A DNA stretch of 64,000 nucleotides from Reticulitermes speratus (Eukaryota > Arthropoda > Insecta > Blattodea > Rhinotermitidae), in NCBI GenBank assembly GCA_021186555.1, contig JAJKFL010000330.1, positions 26,713,444-26,777,443 on the forward strand, given 5' to 3'. The notes under the pieces are model-generated. The model was not told the DNA's origin and made no database searches. It saw only the letters and a list, made by a program, of their open reading frames with translations. Position 1 is the first letter of the stretch. Every line of letters starts with the position of its first letter. Shown piece by piece: positions 61,113-64,000 of this stretch. A program made the translations under genes and the position numbers.

Positions 61113-61239
61113 ACTCTTTCAATAAAGAAACAGTGACAAACTTGTCTTGGTGCATTTGTTGGTAGAAATAATCAACATTCATTACAGAAATCTCAGATCT
61201 CAACAGTAATTATGGAGATCAGACATCTAGTCTACTGGG

Positions 61240-61560
61240 ATGTGCCATGCTCTTTTAGTCTTAAGATGGAGGCAGTAGGTTCCTCTGAAACAGTGTTAAC
61301 TACCAAGCTACACAATGTCACTTCCCAGCAGACAGTAATCCTTACAGTCATGACTGTGCTTATTCATCTTTCATGGAATTTGAAGCTTCATTACAGTAGT
61401 CACATCTTCACAGATACATAGGTGGCGGCATTCACATATATTTGATGTCTGATCCATAGAGGTGCTGGCTCTGATACTGATCACTGTATGGTGGTTGCAA
61501 AAGCTACAGACAGATTCAGTAAGGAAATGAGCAGGCAGGTTGCAAGTAATGTGGCCAATC
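61240..61560 (+). repeat. non-LTR retrotransposon fragment (endonuclease end)
   Basis: Plus-strand reading gives SLKMEAVGSSETVLTT and, after a frame break, GAGSDTDHCMVVAKATDRFS. The SDH-type motif (here TDH) closes the apurinic-like endonuclease domain of LINEs. The first phrase is a very common piece of old insect LINE copies. Both are broken. 61590-61710 resembles 40430-40560. Confidence 0.6.
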
Positions 61561-62312
61561 AGAACCACATGAACAGAAGGGGGACAGATCTTGGTCTGGG
61601 CCAGTAGGAATGGTAAAATGGATACTAAGCAGCCCTTTTCACACCAAAAAAATGAAAAATGTGAAATTGCACATACACAGCCTTCTCCATGCTGTAGCAA
61701 ACAGGGAGCAGAAAGTGAGAAAAGATAAGCCCCATTTATGATGACACAGGTCAAGAAGTGCTGCCTCAAAGAGACAAAACTATCTTGTTCTTGCTTCCTT
61801 TCCTGCAGGAAGTGGATAAGAGGATTTGTAAGACTATACTCACTGAATGGTAGTTGACTTACAGACTGAAATAAATTCATCTTCTAAAATTTCCTCCACT
61901 GAGTAACGTCAACAGAATCACCCATACAAGTCCACTCTTTCAGCTGACAGAAATACACTTCAATGTTTTCAATGCCCCTATCATCAATATATTTCATCAT
62001 TAAACACGTGGTCTTTGGGGTTATGATGTCATGTATTTTTGAAGTGTGAGTACTAACATTTCTGAGAAATCTGCTGTCTCTATCTTAAGTGCAGGAGAGA
62101 ATTTTCTATCCTGAAGATGGAGGCATAAGGTTCTTCTGAAATGCTGGTACCCAGTTACAAAACTAGAATGGCATAAACCTAATCAGTATGTACCTCACGT
62201 TTGCGTATTAAGAGAACTGTATTTTCACCACATTTTGAAATACAGTATATTCATACTTTTCCCTTTTAAAGTAACGATATATGTAATTAACATGCCACCA
62301 TTCTCACAAAAC

Positions 62313-62812
62313 TTACTGTGTAAGTGGGTCTTTAACAAAGATGGCTTCCACAGTATCATGTGGTGAAAGAAGACGGGTGCTTCCAACTAGAACTTGTGTT
62401 TGTTGCCCAGAGCTAATCACCATTTCTTGAATTAACTTAACTTCTTGTGCAGTGATGCCACCCAGTACTACTAACACAATCAACTGTGGATTATCCAGTG
62501 GATGCTGCTGCCTTGGTCTGTTCAGTAACAAACTGTAATCATATAACAATGTTAATCAATTCAATTAAAAAGGTGCAGTTTTTATAAAATGTAATCCCAT
62601 GTCAGTACATGGTTAATAATTTAAAGTTTTATAAAATATTTCTCCATCAGTAATACCTGAATCCACTTTTCAGAAGGTCTTTCAATCCTGCAGATTTATA
62701 TGTCAAGTCACGTAGATCTTGGCTTGCAGGATCCAGAACATCAGCCATGAGTTGGTGAAGCAAACTACGATAGACAGGTGGCTGTGATGGTTTAGGGGGA
62801 GAGAGAAGAGTT
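62313..62812 (-). CDS. SCFD2: SCFD2-like Sec1 family protein, last two exons (5' part outside window)
   Basis: Exons 62812-62657 and 62532-62313 join with matching phase (…GGATTCAG|TTTGTTACTG). They encode about 124 C-terminal residues: PPVYRSLLHQLMADVLDPAS, SAGLKDLLKSGF, then LIVLVVLGGITAQEVKLIQE, TQVLVGSTRLLSP and a final IFVKDPLTQ before TAA. The vLGGIT..E segment with a following GSTRLL is the Sec1/Munc18 C-terminal signature, and SAGLKDLLKSGF fits SCFD2 best. SCFD2 acts in Golgi-ER traffic by family analogy. The stop overlaps a GTAAGT, so a further exon cannot be fully excluded. Upstream exons lie beyond 64000 or were not recognised in 62813-63400. Confidence 0.78.
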
Positions 62813-63401
62813 CTAAGAAAAACAATGCAGAGAAACATAAGTGTGCAGAAACATCTAAGGGGGCATATGGTTAGTTACATTTCAACATACTAAGCTCTTA
62901 ACAGCAGCTAAGCATATTCCTATAAATAACATACAAACAAAATCCCTCATATTCACAACACCATGTAGAGAAACTACATGGCGTATTTTTGGTGACCTTT
63001 AGCATGCTCATGTTCAGCTAGTTCTGGTTTTTCTCTCAACACTTATTCAAGATTATTTCTGTATTCCCTCAGATGCACCACAAATAGTGCCTGCTGAAGT
63101 CTTGAAGATACCTGTCAATCTAAAATTAACAAGTAAACTAAGGAGGGTATATTTAGTTTTGAAAACTGCCCTAATGTTATCTAATCTCCCTGTATCTGAA
63201 CTCGCAAGATATACCCTTAATACAGGGGGCTGATAAGTACCAAAAGGAGATCTGTCTGTATCAAGCTTTTACCTCCCAATCTGCTGACAAGAGAATAAAT
63301 GAAACACTGACTGTAACACTTGGACACTACTTATTCCAGACCTTTCGACTGAAATTGTTCATTCATAACACCAACAAATGCACCTACGATACATATAATT
63401 A

Positions 63402-64000
63402 CAGGTAGCCCTCAATTCGCGCCAGTCCAATTTGCGCTGATTTTGAAACCAGGAGGTCAAAAAGTGAAAAAAATATATTTTACTATTATTTATAACATTT
63501 TACAATTTTTCTCTTGTTGCTTCTTATACTAAATCATAATTCTTACATAGCTGATTTTGAATAAAAATCATAAATACAGTCATCTCTGCAATTATGTATG
63601 TTTCATTAACGCGAATTTGCTCTAATGAGATCGATTAATCGGTAAAAGCTGCTTGTAAAATGTAAACTTTTGAATATGCGAGTTTGCTCTTATGCGATTT
63701 CATTCCCGGCGCTTTAACCTATCAAAGGACAAGTTTAATCTCTGCGGAGGTACTGGGGTTCTTTTTATCATGAAATTTTGATAGAAAGAAAGAAGAAATC
63801 ACGACAGTCCACACTGCATGCTTTCTTTAAAAAACATGACGATCCTCGTTCATCAGAGAACTAACGCTGCTACATTATGCCATTGCCGGTTGTAAGTGTA
63901 CAAAATATATTTTTTAAATTCCCTTTATCATATTTACATTATTTCAGAGCTTTAAATACAATGCCATTATATTACTCGTCAATGTTTGGGTGCCGGGAAC
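63402..64000 (+). mobile_element. Tigger/pogo derivative, cut by the window end
   Basis: Starts CAGGTAGCCCTC at 63402 after TA, like 13279. After internal sequence with ACGCGAATTTGCTC-type repeats, it reads on plus the transposase tail RKKKSRQSTLHAFFKKHDDP then SSEN and a stop (about 63785-63862). 63760-64000 is the reverse complement of 13390-13635. The rest lies past the window. Confidence 0.8.

Larger units (their letters stand above)
58474..61175 (-). mobile_element. Penelope-like retroelement with inverted terminal repeats
   Basis: Terminal repeats of about 275 bp at 58474-58748 and 60902-61175 are near-identical and inverted. On minus between them: a 5'-truncated reverse transcriptase (KYYKPNKGVAMGSPISGLIS near 60840-60790; YNRYVHDILIIYD near 60690, where the catalytic pair reads HD instead of DD); a linker, WAIFEYHNPAIHKVT (about 60260-60215); and after an inserted transposon the GIY-YIG-type endonuclease region (IYSLSCKTCNLQYIGQTG near 59337-59280; NVYIHDYYQKGTLIPEQQPG near 59130). 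The order RT-linker-endonuclease is that of Penelope-like elements. Lost RT fingers, the changed catalytic Asp, frame breaks and the insertion make it inactive. Confidence 0.9.

Noticed and set aside
61371..61880. 169-codon minus-strand frame
   Set aside because: Antisense to a broken LINE endonuclease fragment; no domain found.
1..64000. True tRNA genes, CRISPR arrays or bacterial operons
   Set aside because: tRNA-like heads all continue into SINE bodies and no clean cloverleaf was seen; the window is eukaryotic, with no regularly spaced repeats and no operon structure.

Overview
This is a eukaryotic nuclear window, almost certainly from an insect. It is AT-rich, with small exons, GT-AG introns of up to several kb, and many decayed transposons. 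The proteins read as insect-like. The repeat mix (tRNA-derived SINEs, old non-LTR fragments, Tigger/pogo and mariner relics, a Penelope-like element) suggests a large hemimetabolous genome such as a cockroach, termite or related polyneopteran. That placement is inference. Nothing bacterial is present.

Layout. 1-17.7 kb has no gene I can support. It holds a Ty3/gypsy pol fragment, SINE-like copies, a pyrimidine-rich tract and a purine-rich tract around a fold-back, a Tigger transposase tail and a nested palindrome. 17.75-28.39 kb (+) is a seven-exon SLC16-type transporter; its second coding exon (21978-22113) was found by matching splice phase and the TM1-TM2 sequence. 28.4-34.5 kb is intergenic repeats, including a near-perfect 176-bp palindrome. 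34.54-49.56 kb (-) is SCYL2 in 13 coding exons, with nested DNA transposons, SINEs and an inverted repeat in its introns. 55.34-55.82 kb (-) is a C1orf131/DUF4602 homologue, divergent from XRCC2 at 56.95-57.79 kb (+). 58.47-61.18 kb is a Penelope-like element with inverted terminal repeats, interrupted by a TA-flanked DNA transposon. 62.31-62.81 kb (-) is the 3' end of an SCFD2-like gene that continues past the window. 63.40-64.0 kb starts another Tigger derivative.

The genes are unrelated housekeeping loci: membrane transport, clathrin/endosome trafficking pseudokinase, ribosome biogenesis, recombination repair and Sec1/Munc18-type trafficking. They do not form an operon or pathway.

Two themes stand out. 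First, three otherwise intact genes (SLC16-like, SCYL2, XRCC2) each need exactly one extra base to read through, and the exon-length arithmetic agrees in each. This points to sequence errors rather than pseudogenes. Second, hammerhead-ribozyme-like motifs (CUGANGA, stem II, GAAA, very short stem III, 3-bp stem I) recur in several unlinked repeats, most of them palindromic. They include both terminal repeats of the Penelope-like element.
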